Below are positions 44,197 through 52,955 of a stretch of 64,000 nucleotides of DNA, in pieces (the first letter of the stretch is position 1; the number at the start of each line of letters is the position of its first letter). The DNA is from Kitasatospora paranensis (GTDB taxonomy: Bacteria; Actinomycetota; Actinomycetes; Streptomycetales; Streptomycetaceae): NCBI RefSeq assembly GCF_039544005.1, contig NZ_BAABKV010000001.1:682001-746000 (forward strand), given 5' to 3'. The translations under genes were made by a program, and so were the position numbers. The notes below the pieces were generated by a model. It searched no databases. It saw only the letters and a program-made list of their open reading frames with translations, and was not told the origin of the DNA.

Positions 44197-44257
44197 CTCG
44201 CCTCAGGGCAAATGTATACCAGGTGCAGAAATGATCCCGGGAGAGTTCCTTGCTACC

Positions 44258-44905
44258 GTGTCTGCCGTGGACGGCAAGCCAGGACTGCGCGAGCGCAAGA
44301 AGCAGCGGACCCACGCGGCGATCTCCGATGCGGCAATCACGCTCTTCCTCGAACACGGCTTCAACCAGGTCACGGTGGCCCAGGTGGCCGAGGCGGCCGA
44401 GGTGTCCAAGCGCACGCTCTTCGCCTATTTCCCGGCGAAGGAGGACCTCGTGGTGCACCGCCTCGCCGACCACGAGACCGAGCTCGCCCGCGTGGTGCGG
44501 GCCCGCCCGCAGGGCACCACCCCGCTGCGCGCCGTCCGCGAGCACTTCCTCCGGGGGCTGCACGACCGGGACCCGATCACCGGGCTCAACGACCATCCCC
44601 AGGTGCGGAGGGTCCACCGGATGATCCTCGACGCGCCCACGCTGGTGGCCCGGATGGACCGGTTCAAGGCCGGTGCCGAACGGGCGCTCGCCCAAGCCCT
44701 GCAGGAGACCGCGGACACGCCGGAGCTCACCGCGCGGCTGGCTGCCGTCCAGATCGTCGCCGTCCACTGGGCGCTGGCCCAGGACAACGCCGACCGCCTG
44801 GCGTACGGGGAGTCGGCCGACGGCCGGAGCGCGGGTGCGCTGGCGGACGCGGAGCACGCCTTCGACCTGCTGGAGAACGGACTGCGGCAGTTGACCCCGC
44901 AGTAG
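44258..44905 (+). CDS. TetR-family transcriptional regulator
   Basis: About 215 residues. The DNA-binding domain is GLRERKKQRTHAAISDAAIT then LFLEHGFNQVTVAQVAEAAE and VSKRTLFAYFPAKEDLVVHR. The C-terminal ligand domain (LVARMDRFKAGAERALAQAL) is of the common actinobacterial type. The start may be ATG 44231, GTG 44258 or GTG 44267; I choose the middle one by comparison with typical TetR lengths. The 60-bp gap to the divergent monooxygenase gene leaves little room, so one operator probably serves both. Confidence 0.88.
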   Translation: MSAVDGKPGLRERKKQRTHAAISDAAITLFLEHGFNQVTVAQVAEAAEVSKRTLFAYFPAKEDLVVHRLADHETELARVVRARPQGTTPLRAVREHFLRGLHDRDPITGLNDHPQVRRVHRMILDAPTLVARMDRFKAGAERALAQALQETADTPELTARLAAVQIVAVHWALAQDNADRLAYGESADGRSAGALADAEHAFDLLENGLRQLTPQ

Positions 44906-45053
44906 TGCGGCAGAGCGGTGCGTCGTAGCACCCGCGGAGCAGGCGCGCGCCGTGGCCGTCCGTCCGCCACCGGCCCGGCCGGGGTGGACGGAGCCGGGAG
45001 CGGCCGGGAGCGTGGCGGCGCCCGTTGTCAGTGCCGGTCGGGATGATGGATCC

Positions 45054-47080
45054 ATGACCCACGCTGCTCCGCTGGCCACCGCCGGCGCCTACACCGATGC
45101 CGTCGCCACCGCAGTCGCGGCGGCCGCCGCCTACTACGCCGACGGCACGACGCCCTGGGCGACGACGAGTACGACGCGCTGGTGCGCGGCATCGAGGCGT
45201 ACGAGGCCGCGCATCCCGAGCAGGTACTGCCGGACTCCCCCACGGGGAAGGTCGCGGGCGGCGCGGCCACCGGCGACGTGCCGCACCAGGCCCCGATGCT
45301 CAGCCTCGACAACGTGTTCTCGGCCGAGGAGCTGGCGGCCTGGGCGGCGGGCCTGGAGCGGCGCCTCGGCCGGCCGGTGGCGGGCTGGTGCGTGGAGCCC
45401 AAGCTCGACGGCCTCGCCATCGCCGCCCGCTACCGGGCGGGCGAGCTCGTCCAGGTCCTGACCCGCGGCGACGGCCTGGCCGGCGAGGACATCACCCACT
45501 CCGCCGACGCCGTCCTCGGCCTCCCCGGCCGGCTCGCCGAGCCGATCGACGTCGAGCTGCGCGGTGAGGTCCTCCTGACGGGCGATCAGTTCGACCACGC
45601 CAACCAGGTCCGCACCGAGCACGGCGCCGTTCCCTTCGCCAACCCCCGCAGCGGAGCCGCCGGCACCCTGCGGGCGAAGGACCGGCCGTACCGGATCGAG
45701 CTGACCTTCTTCGCCTACGGGGCCCTCGGCCTGGACGGGGATCTCGGCCACGCGGCGCTCCTCGACCGGATCGGCGCCCTCGGGGCGAACACCGCCGCGA
45801 CCACGGCCGCGCACCCCGCCCGCTTCGGGACGGTCGAGGAGGTCCAGCAGCGCGTCGAGGAGATCGCGGCGCTGCGGGCCGCGCTGCCATTCGGCATCGA
45901 CGGCGTGGTGGTGAAGGCCGACTCGGCCGCCGACCAGGAGCAGGCCGGCTCCGGCTCCCGCGCGCCCCGGTGGGCCGTCGCGAGGAAGCTGGCCGCCCAG
46001 CACAAGGTCACCCGGCTGCTGGACGTGGAGTGGAATGTCGGCCGGACGGGCATCATCGCCCCCGCGGCGTCCTCGAACCGGTGGTCATCGACGGCGTCAC
46101 CGTCACCTACGCCACCCTGCACAACCCCGCCGACATCACCCGCCGCGGACTGATGCTCGGCGACCGGGTCTTCGTCTACCGCGCGGGCGACGTGATCCCC
46201 CGCGTGGAGGCACCGCTGGCCGACGAGCGCACCGGCGCGGAGCAGCCGATCGTCTTCCCCGAGGTCTGCCCGCGCTGCGGCGACGCCATCGACACCTCCG
46301 AGCAGCGCTGGCGCTGCGTGCGCGGCCGCGGCTGCCAGGCCGTCGCCTCCATCCGCTACGCCGTGGGCCGGGACCAGCTCGACGTCGAGGGCCTCGGCGG
46401 CACCCGCGCCGTCCAGCTCGTCGACGCGGGCCTGGTCACCGACATCGCCGACCTGTTCACCCTCACCAAGGAGCAGCTCCTCACGCTGGAGCGAATGGGC
46501 GACACCAGCGCCGACAACCTCCTCGCCGGGATCGAGGCCGCCCGCACCCGGCCGCTGGGCCGGGTGTTCGCCGCGCTCGGTGTCCGCGGCACCGGCCGGT
46601 CGCTGTCGCGCCGGATCGCGGCGCACTTCGGCAGCATGGCGGCCATCAGGGCGGCCGACGCCGACACCCTGGCGGAGGTCGACGGCATCGGCGTGGAGAA
46701 GGCCCGGGTCATCGTGGCGGAGCTGGCGTCCCTGGCGCCGGTCATCGACAAGCTGATCGTCCAGAACGTCGGCACCGCGGTGAGCGAGCCCACCGCCGCT
46801 CCGGCCGGCCAGGACACCGGGGCCACGGCCGGTCCGCTCGCCGGCGAGACCGTGGTCGTCACCGGCAGCATGAGCGGCGCCCTCGCCGAGCTCTCCCGCA
46901 ATGCGGTGAACGAGCTGATCGAACGCGCGGGGGCAAGGCCGCGTCCTCGGTCTCCAAGCGCACCACGCTGCTCGTCGCCGGCGAGAAGGCCGGCTCCAAG
47001 CGCGCCAAGGCCGAGGAGCTGGGCATCCGGGTGCTCTCCCCGAGGAGTTCGCCCTCCTGGTCGCCGAGCACCTGGGCTGA
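45054..47080 (+). CDS. ligA: NAD-dependent DNA ligase, four frameshifts in this sequence
   Basis: Repaired product 676 residues, normal for LigA. The N-terminal domain holds [20 protein letters not shown], the adenylation motif [20 protein letters not shown] with its catalytic Lys, and [14 protein letters not shown]. The OB region (VEWNVGRTG, then [19 protein letters not shown]) is split by a shift. The zinc finger [17 protein letters not shown], HhH repeats ([20 protein letters not shown]) and a BRCT domain ([20 protein letters not shown]) follow. Breaks are at 45153-45155, 46059-46063, 46929-46933 and 47038-47041, each one base short. It may be a second LigA paralogue; Streptomyces often has two. 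Confidence 0.85.
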
Positions 47081-47301
47081 CCCCGACGGCCGGCGGCGCC
47101 GCACGGGCGCCCCGGCCGTGCACGGCTTTCACCGGCCCGGGCCCCTGCGCGCAGGCTCTCGGGCCGGCCCGTCGGCGGAACGGGTCCGGCGCAGGGCTGC
47201 GGCGCAGGGCCGCGGTGCACGGCGGGCGCCAATGGGGTTGCCGGAGCGGTGATCCGCCCAACACCTTTGCGCTCAGGGGTGTGTGGTGCTTCGCGCATTG
47301 G

Positions 47302-47315
47302 ATGTTAGCGTTCAC
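47302..47315. promoter_or_regulatory. LacI-type operator, asymmetric form (O1)
   Basis: TGTTAGCGTTCACA. It shares the left half TGTTAGCG with the perfect sites at 47727 and 57773 and is identical to the site at 57916. It lies 425 bp upstream of the operon's proximal operator, a distance compatible with repression by looping. Confidence 0.6.
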
Positions 47316-47726
47316 AGACATCCTGTCAAGACCTTCGGCAGTACCGGACGGAACGGGCCGCACCGCCGCCACCCCCGGCGCACCGGTCGTCGCGGGCCAC
47401 CGCGACCGCCCCGCCGAACCGCGCCCGCAGGGCCGACCCACGACCACACAAGCCGCACAGGACAAGGGCGAGCCGCACAGGGCGGCCCGTGCCGGACATC
47501 GCCGCAGGTCCGACCGCCGCCGGGCCAACCAACCCCCGATGCACAGCGCGACCTCCGCACCGAGCACCCGTCGCCACGACTCCCGCCCCGCCGGAGAACC
47601 GCACCGCAGCCCGGCAAGGCGATCCCGGACCAGGCCTAACAGCCCTTTCCCCAGGGGAACTTCAGACCCCGGATCCGGTCGTGGTCAAGATTGGATAACG
47701 CGCCGCACCCCTCTTGCACCCACATC

Positions 47727-47742
47727 TTGTTAGCGCTAACAA
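47727..47742. promoter_or_regulatory. LacI-type operator, perfect palindrome (O2)
   Basis: TTGTTAGCGCTAACAA, a 16-bp perfect palindrome with the central CG typical of LacI-family sites. It lies about 225 bp before the binding-protein gene and overlaps the likely -10 region. The same core precedes the arabinofuranosidase gene, pointing to an AraR-like repressor encoded elsewhere. Confidence 0.85.
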
Positions 47743-47968
47743 TCTCACCTGAGCGAAACGCCGGCGCCGTCCCACCGACACACGGGCACCGGTCCAGGCC
47801 CCCACCCGCACCGCCCGCTCCACCTCCTTCCGACGCTTCACCCACCCCTCCCCCGGAGGCCGGCACCCCGTGCCCGGCCGCTGCACAACCCTTCCGATCT
47901 GCCGCCCCACGGCCGCCCCGCGGCCCCGCAGCCGGAGGGGGACCGGAACTACCGAGAGGAAGAACCCC

Positions 47969-48952
47969 ATGTCCAAGAGAGCTGCGGCCGCCGTGATCGC
48001 CGGCGCCATGATCGCCACCCTGTCCGCCTGCTCCTCGGGTGCCGCCGGCGCCGGCGACGCCAAGGGCTCCGGCCACAAGCTCGTCATCGGCTTCTCGCAG
48101 GTCGGCGCCGAGAGCGGCTGGCGCACCGCCAACACCAAGTCGATCCAGGACGCGGCCAAGAAGGCCGGCGTCGAGCTGAAGTTCTCCGACGCGCAGCAGA
48201 AGCAGGAGAACCAGATCAAGGCGATCCGCTCGTTCATCCAGCAGAAGGTCGACGTGATCGCCTTCTCGCCGGTGGTCGAGTCGGGCTGGGACACCGTGCT
48301 GAAGGAGGCCAAGGCCGCGCACATCCCGGTGATCCTCACCGACCGCGCGGTCGACTCCCAGGACACCTCGCTGTACGTCTCCTTCCTGGGCTCGGACTTC
48401 GTCGAGGAGGGCAAGAAGGCCGGCGACTGGCTGGTGAAGGAGTACCAGGGCAAGCCGGGGGACGTGAACATCGTCCAGCTGGAGGGCACCACCGGCTCGG
48501 CCCCGGCGAACGACCGCAAGTCGGGCTTCGCGGACGTGATCAAGGGCGATTCGAAGTTCAAGATCGTGGCCTCCCAGACGGGCGACTTCACCCGGGCCAA
48601 GGGCAAGGAGGTCATGCAGGCCTTCCTGAAGTCCCAGCCGAAGATCGACGTGCTCTACGCGCACAACGACGACATGGCGCTCGGCGCCATCCAGGCGATC
48701 GAGGAGTCCGGCAAGAAGCCCGGCACCGACATCAAGATCGTGTCCGTGGACGGCGTCAAGGACGCCTTCACCGCAATGTCCCAGGGCAAGATCAACTTCG
48801 ACGTTGAGTGCAACCCCCTGCTCGGCGACCAGCTGATGGAGCTCGCCCAGAAGGTCAAGGCCGGCGAGAGCGTCGAACGCCGCATCAAGACCACCGAGGG
48901 CACCTTCACCCCGGAGCAGGCCACCGCCGCCCTGCCGAACCGCCAGTACTGA
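47969..48952 (+). CDS. Sugar ABC importer, substrate-binding lipoprotein (YtfQ/ChvE type)
   Basis: A 327-residue periplasmic-binding-type lipoprotein. MSKRAAAAVIAGAMIATLSA ends in the lipobox LSAC. The peripla_BP_4 domain shows LVIGFSQVGAESGWRTANTK, QQKQENQIKAIRSFIQQKVD, the DRAV and NDRKSG sugar contacts, and VLYAHNDDMALGAIQAIEES. It resembles E. coli YtfQ, which binds galactofuranose; the neighbourhood of araA and an arabinofuranosidase suggests L-arabinose here. First gene of a four-gene importer followed by araA. GAGAGGAAG precedes the ATG. Confidence 0.92.
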   Translation: MSKRAAAAVIAGAMIATLSACSSGAAGAGDAKGSGHKLVIGFSQVGAESGWRTANTKSIQDAAKKAGVELKFSDAQQKQENQIKAIRSFIQQKVDVIAFSPVVESGWDTVLKEAKAAHIPVILTDRAVDSQDTSLYVSFLGSDFVEEGKKAGDWLVKEYQGKPGDVNIVQLEGTTGSAPANDRKSGFADVIKGDSKFKIVASQTGDFTRAKGKEVMQAFLKSQPKIDVLYAHNDDMALGAIQAIEESGKKPGTDIKIVSVDGVKDAFTAMSQGKINFDVECNPLLGDQLMELAQKVKAGESVERRIKTTEGTFTPEQATAALPNRQY

Positions 48953-48967
48953 CCCGGCCCGGAGACC

Positions 48968-49004
48968 GGGGCGCCCCCCCGACCTGCCCCCGGGCGGGCG
49001 CCCC
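48968..49004. promoter_or_regulatory. Intercistronic stem-loop after the binding-protein gene
   Basis: GGGGCGCCC (48968-48976) pairs with GGGCGCCCC (48996-49004) in the 82-bp gap to the ATPase gene. Such hairpins usually lower downstream expression or protect the upstream message, giving excess binding protein. Confidence 0.55.
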
Positions 49005-49034
49005 GCACCCCGATCCACCACGAGAGGAGGGCCG

Positions 49035-50558
49035 ATGCCACAGCAACCGGTCCTGGAAGTGCACGGGCTCCGCAAGGAGTTCCCGGGCGTGCTGGCGCTG
49101 GACGGGGTCGACTTCCGGCTCTTCCCCGGCGAGGTGCACGCACTGATGGGTGAGAACGGCGCCGGCAAGTCCACCCTGATCAAGGTCCTCACGGGCGTGT
49201 ACGCGTCGGACGGCGGCCAGGTGCTGCTCTCCGGCCGCCCGGTACGGATCGCCGGCCCGCTGCAGGCCCAGCAGGCGGGCATCTCGACGGTCTACCAGGA
49301 GGTGAACCTCTGCCCGAACCTCTCGGTCGCGGAGAACATCCTGATCGGCCGCGAGCCCCGTCGGCGGGGCCTCATCCACTGGGCCGAACTGCGCCGCCGC
49401 GCCGCCCGGTCGGTGGCCGCACTCGACCTGGACATCGACGTCACGACACCGCTGGCCGACCACTCGATCGCCGTCCAGCAGCTCGTCGCCATCGCCCGCG
49501 CGGTCGACGTCTCCGCCAAGGTCCTCGTTCTCGACGAGCCGACCTCCAGCCTCGACCGCGACGAGGTCGCCCGACTCTTCGCCGTGATGCGCCGGTTGCG
49601 CGACCACGGGGTGGCGATCCTGTTCGTCTCGCACTTCCTCGACCAGATCTACGAGATCTGCGACCGGATGACGATCCTGCGCAACGGCCGGCTCGAAGGC
49701 GAGTACCTCACCCGGGACCTGAGCCAGATGCAGCTGGTCTCCCGGATGATCGGCGCCGAACTGGAGGGCCTGGAGAGCCTGTCGGGCACCGCCCGCAAGC
49801 AACCCGCCGCGCTCCGCGGCGGCGCCCCGTTCCTGCGGGCCGACGCGCTCGCCCGCCGCGGCGCCGTCGAGCCCTACGACCTCGCCATCCAGCCGGGCGA
49901 AGTCGTCGGCCTGGCAGGCCTGCTGGGCTCCGGCCGGACGGAAGCCGCCCGGCTGCTGTTCGGCGCGGACCAGGCCGACGGCGGCACCGTCCGGATCGAG
50001 GGCCGTGAGACCGCCCTGCGCAACCCGCGCACCGCGATCGGCCACGGCATCGCCTTCTGCTCGGAGAACCGCAAGACCGAGGGGCTCGTCGGCGAACTCA
50101 CCGTCCGCGAGAACATCGTGCTCGCCCTGCAGGCCGCCCGCGGCTGGACGAAGCCGCTCGGCCGCACCGCCCAGGACGAACTCGCCATCCGCTGGATCCG
50201 CGCCCTCGACATCCGCCCCGACAACCCCGAGGCGCTGGTGCGCAACCTGTCCGGCGGCAACCAGCAGAAGGTCCTGCTGGCCCGCTGGCTCATCACCGAC
50301 CCGAAGCTGCTCATCCTGGACGAGCCCACCCGCGGCATCGACATCGGTGCCAAGGCCGAGATCCAGAAGCTGGTGGCCAAGCTCGCCGAGGACGGCATGG
50401 CCGTGCTCTTCATCTCCGCCGAGCTGGAGGAGGTGCTGCGCCTCAGCCACAAGGTCGGCGTCCTGCGCGACCACCGGATGGTCGCGCAGCTCCGCAACGA
50501 CGGCGAGCTGACCCCGGAGCGCATCATGACGACGATCGCGAGCGGAGCACAGCGATGA
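49035..50558 (+). CDS. Sugar ABC importer, ATP-binding protein (YtfR-like, two ABC domains)
   Basis: A 507-residue cytosolic ATPase of the monosaccharide (CUT2) class. The N-terminal half has Walker A GENGAGKST and Walker B VLVLDEPTSSL. The C-terminal half has a degenerate P-loop (GLLGSGRTEAARLLFG), an intact signature LSGGNQQKVLLARWL and LLILDEPTRGIDIGAKAEI. One degenerate site is normal for CUT2 proteins. The stop overlaps the start of the first permease (ATGA), giving coupled translation. Confidence 0.94.
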   Translation: MPQQPVLEVHGLRKEFPGVLALDGVDFRLFPGEVHALMGENGAGKSTLIKVLTGVYASDGGQVLLSGRPVRIAGPLQAQQAGISTVYQEVNLCPNLSVAENILIGREPRRRGLIHWAELRRRAARSVAALDLDIDVTTPLADHSIAVQQLVAIARAVDVSAKVLVLDEPTSSLDRDEVARLFAVMRRLRDHGVAILFVSHFLDQIYEICDRMTILRNGRLEGEYLTRDLSQMQLVSRMIGAELEGLESLSGTARKQPAALRGGAPFLRADALARRGAVEPYDLAIQPGEVVGLAGLLGSGRTEAARLLFGADQADGGTVRIEGRETALRNPRTAIGHGIAFCSENRKTEGLVGELTVRENIVLALQAARGWTKPLGRTAQDELAIRWIRALDIRPDNPEALVRNLSGGNQQKVLLARWLITDPKLLILDEPTRGIDIGAKAEIQKLVAKLAEDGMAVLFISAELEEVLRLSHKVGVLRDHRMVAQLRNDGELTPERIMTTIASGAQR

Positions 50559-51601
50559 CCAAGCACCGCCTCTTCTGGCCCGCAGCCGTGCTCGCCGCAC
50601 TCCTGCTGGCCAACGTGGCCTTCACGCACGACTTCTTCGCGATCCGGATCAAGGACGGCCACCTCTACGGCAGCCTGATCGACATCCTGCACTTCGGCGC
50701 CCCGCTGATCCTGGTGGCGCTGGGCATGACCCTGGTCATCGCCACCGGCGGCATCGACCTCTCGGTCGGCTCCACCGTCGCCATCGCCGGCGCCCTGGCC
50801 TGCCTGCACATCAGCGAGGCCCCCGACCCCGGCAGCGTCGGCACCGTCCTCACCGCCGTCGCCCTCGCCCTGGCCGTCGCGCTCGTCCTCGGACTGGCCA
50901 ACGGCCTGCTGGTCTCCCGGGTCGGCGTCCAGCCCATCATCGCCACCCTGATCCTCATGGTGGCCGGCCGCGGCGTCGCCCAGCTCATCACCGACGGCCA
51001 GATCATCACCGTCACCAGCGCGCCCTACCAGCTGATCGGTGGCGGCTACTGGCTGACCGCGCCGTTCTCCATCCTGCTCAGCGCCGCGATGGTGCTCCTG
51101 ACCGCGCTGCTCACCCGTTCCACCGCGCTCGGCCTGCTGCTGGAGTCCGTCGGCGGCAATCCGGTCGCCAGCCGCCTCGTCGGCATCCGGGCGACCCGGC
51201 TGATCGCCCTGGTCTACGTCTTCAGCGCGCTGTGCGCGGCCGTCGCAGGCCTGATGATCAGTTCCAACGTGTCGGCCGCCGACGGCAACAACGCCGGCCT
51301 CTGGATCGAGCTGGACGCCATCCTCGCGGTGGTGATCGGCGGCACCTCGCTCAACGGCGGCCGGTTCTCACTCGGCGGTACCGTGCTCGGCGCACTGGTG
51401 ATCCAGACGCTGTCCACCACCATCTACACCATCGGCATCCCGCCCGAGACCACCCTGGTGTTCAAGGCTGTCGTGGTGATCACCGTCTGCCTGATCCAGT
51501 CGCCGCAGTTCCGGACCAGGCTGGCCCGGCGCCGCACGGCACACCACCGCACCGCGGCCGGGACCGCAGCCGCACCCGCAAACCTGGAGGTCGGCGCATG
51601 A
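50555..51601 (+). CDS. Sugar ABC importer, permease 1 (YtfT-like)
   Basis: A 348-residue membrane protein of the BPD_transp_2 family with about ten helices. The family motif is PLILVALGMTLVIATGGIDL with SVGSTVAIAGALACL; AILAVVIGGTSLNGGRFSLG is the EAA-like coupling segment. The C-terminus is a cytosolic Arg/Ala-rich tail. It overlaps the ATPase gene by four bases and its own stop overlaps the next permease start, so the genes are one operon. Confidence 0.94.
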   Translation: MTKHRLFWPAAVLAALLLANVAFTHDFFAIRIKDGHLYGSLIDILHFGAPLILVALGMTLVIATGGIDLSVGSTVAIAGALACLHISEAPDPGSVGTVLTAVALALAVALVLGLANGLLVSRVGVQPIIATLILMVAGRGVAQLITDGQIITVTSAPYQLIGGGYWLTAPFSILLSAAMVLLTALLTRSTALGLLLESVGGNPVASRLVGIRATRLIALVYVFSALCAAVAGLMISSNVSAADGNNAGLWIELDAILAVVIGGTSLNGGRFSLGGTVLGALVIQTLSTTIYTIGIPPETTLVFKAVVVITVCLIQSPQFRTRLARRRTAHHRTAAGTAAAPANLEVGA

Positions 51602-52572
51602 ACGCCACCGTCGCCGCCAAACTCCGCGCCCACGTCCCGCTCGTGGTGACCGCCGTCCTGCTGGTCACCATGTTCGGCGCCGGATCCGTCCAGTACGACG
51701 GCTTCTTCTCCGGCCAGGTGCTGCTCAACCTGCTGATCGACAACGCCTTCCTGCTGGTCGTCGCCGTCGGCATGACGTTCGTCGTCCTCACCGGCGGCAT
51801 CGACCTGTCGGTCGGCGCGGTCGTCGCACTCGCCACGATGATCTCCGCCTGGCTGGTCGAGAAGCACCACTGGCCGGCGCTGCTGGTGATCCCGCTCGTG
51901 CTGGCGATCGGCACCGCGGGCGGAGCCCTGATGGGCTGGATCATCCACACCTTCGAGATCCAGCCGTTCATCGTGACCCTGGCCGGCATGTTCCTGGCCC
52001 GCGGCCTCTGCTACACCATCAGCGTCGAGTCCATCTCGATCACCGACTCCTCGTACACCGCCATGGCGCAGACCCGCATCCCGCTGCCCGGCGGCATGTT
52101 CCTCTCCCCCAGCGCGGTGATCGCGGTCGTCGTGGTGGTCGCGGCCTTCGTGGTCCTGCACCACACCCGGCTGGGCCGCAACGTGTACGCACTCGGTGGC
52201 AGCGAGCAGTCCGCCCTGCTGATGGGCCTGCCGGTGACCCGGACGAAGGTCACCGTCTACGCGGTCAGCGGCTTCTGCTCGGCCCTCGGCGGCGTCCTGC
52301 TCACCTTCTACATGCTGTCCGGCTACGGCCTGCACGCGGTGGGCCTGGAGCTCGACGCGATCGCCGCCGTCGTGATCGGCGGCACCCTGCTCACCGGCGG
52401 GTCGGGCTACCTGCTCGGCACGGTGCTCGGCGTCCTGGTGCTGGGACTCATCCAGACCGTCATCAGCTTCCAGGGCACCCTGAGCTCCTGGTGGACCCGC
52501 ATCGTGATCGGTGGCCTGCTCTTCGTGTTCATCGTCCTGCAGCGGCTGATCACCCGGAGCCGGCGCGCGTAG
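51598..52572 (+). CDS. Sugar ABC importer, permease 2 (YjfF-like)
   Basis: A 324-residue BPD_transp_2 permease, paralogous to the preceding one: FLLVVAVGMTFVVLTGGIDL with SVGAVVALATMISAWL, IVTLAGMFLARGLCYTISVE, and LDAIAAVVIGGTLLTGGSGY. Two distinct permeases make a heterodimeric channel, as in E. coli YtfT-YjfF. Its start overlaps the previous stop. The tail (LITRSRRA) is basic. Confidence 0.94.
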   Translation: MNATVAAKLRAHVPLVVTAVLLVTMFGAGSVQYDGFFSGQVLLNLLIDNAFLLVVAVGMTFVVLTGGIDLSVGAVVALATMISAWLVEKHHWPALLVIPLVLAIGTAGGALMGWIIHTFEIQPFIVTLAGMFLARGLCYTISVESISITDSSYTAMAQTRIPLPGGMFLSPSAVIAVVVVVAAFVVLHHTRLGRNVYALGGSEQSALLMGLPVTRTKVTVYAVSGFCSALGGVLLTFYMLSGYGLHAVGLELDAIAAVVIGGTLLTGGSGYLLGTVLGVLVLGLIQTVISFQGTLSSWWTRIVIGGLLFVFIVLQRLITRSRRA

Positions 52573-52592
52573 GGCCTTTCCGACACCGGCCC

Positions 52593-52615
52593 GCACCGGG
52601 CCACCCTCCCGGTGC
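52593..52615. terminator. Stem-loop after the second permease gene
   Basis: GCACCGGG (52593-52600), loop CCACCCT, CCCGGTGC (52608-52615), extendable by one pair. It lies 20 bp after the permease stop and may terminate or attenuate transcription before araA. Confidence 0.5.
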
Positions 52616-52817
52616 GCGCCACGCCTGCGGCAGCAATCAGTTGCTCGCCGCCTCTCCACCCATGCCCTCCCGACAGCCCGCACTCCGCCCGCCGGACGGC
52701 CCCCCGCTTCGGTCCGTCCGGTCGCGGCGGCACCCGTTCCGCTCCTCCTGAGGGTGAGGCCGCGGAACACCGGCCGGCCGCCGGCCCGCAACGATGCGGA
52801 GCACGCCGGCGGCCGGC

Positions 52818-52868
52818 ACCGGCCCCGTCACCACCGGCTGCCACACAACCGGCCCCGTCACCACCGGC
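52818..52868 (+). repeat. 21-bp direct repeat upstream of araA
   Basis: Two copies beginning ACCGGCCCCGTCACC at 52818 and 52848, period 30 bp, followed by a partial third (CACCGGCCTCGTC). Located about 90-140 bp before araA. They may be activator sites or slippage products. Confidence 0.7.
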
Positions 52869-52955
52869 CTCGTCGCCACCACCGCCCGCGGCGCAGGGCT
52901 GCCCACGCGCAGCCGCGCCGCTCCCCGTCCCGTCCGCACCGCGAGGAGATCCGCC

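Larger units (their letters stand above)
47081..47968. other. Long intergenic region upstream of the arabinose importer operon
   Basis: 888 bp. It holds two LacI-type operators (47302 and 47727) but no convincing gene: frames such as 47283-47639 translate to Arg/Pro-rich sequence without motifs. The promoter of the importer operon should lie near 47690-47745 (TTGCAC at 47714, 17 bp before TAACAA inside the operator). A gene remnant between the two operators cannot be excluded. Confidence 0.6.
52573..52955. other. Leader region between the importer operon and araA
   Basis: 383 bp with no credible gene. It contains a stem-loop just after the permease stop (52593-52615) and a 21-bp direct repeat (52818-52838 and 52848-52868). 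No copy of the TGTTAGCG operator is present. Its length suggests araA may have its own promoter or an attenuated read-through from the importer genes. Confidence 0.6.

Noticed and set aside
44197..44257. TetR operator between the monooxygenase and tetR genes
   Set aside because: A GTATAC core is present but the flanks are not symmetric enough to define a site.
47283..47639. Possible gene between the two LacI-type operators
   Set aside because: Pro/Arg-rich translation in all frames, no ribosome site and no motif; kept as intergenic.
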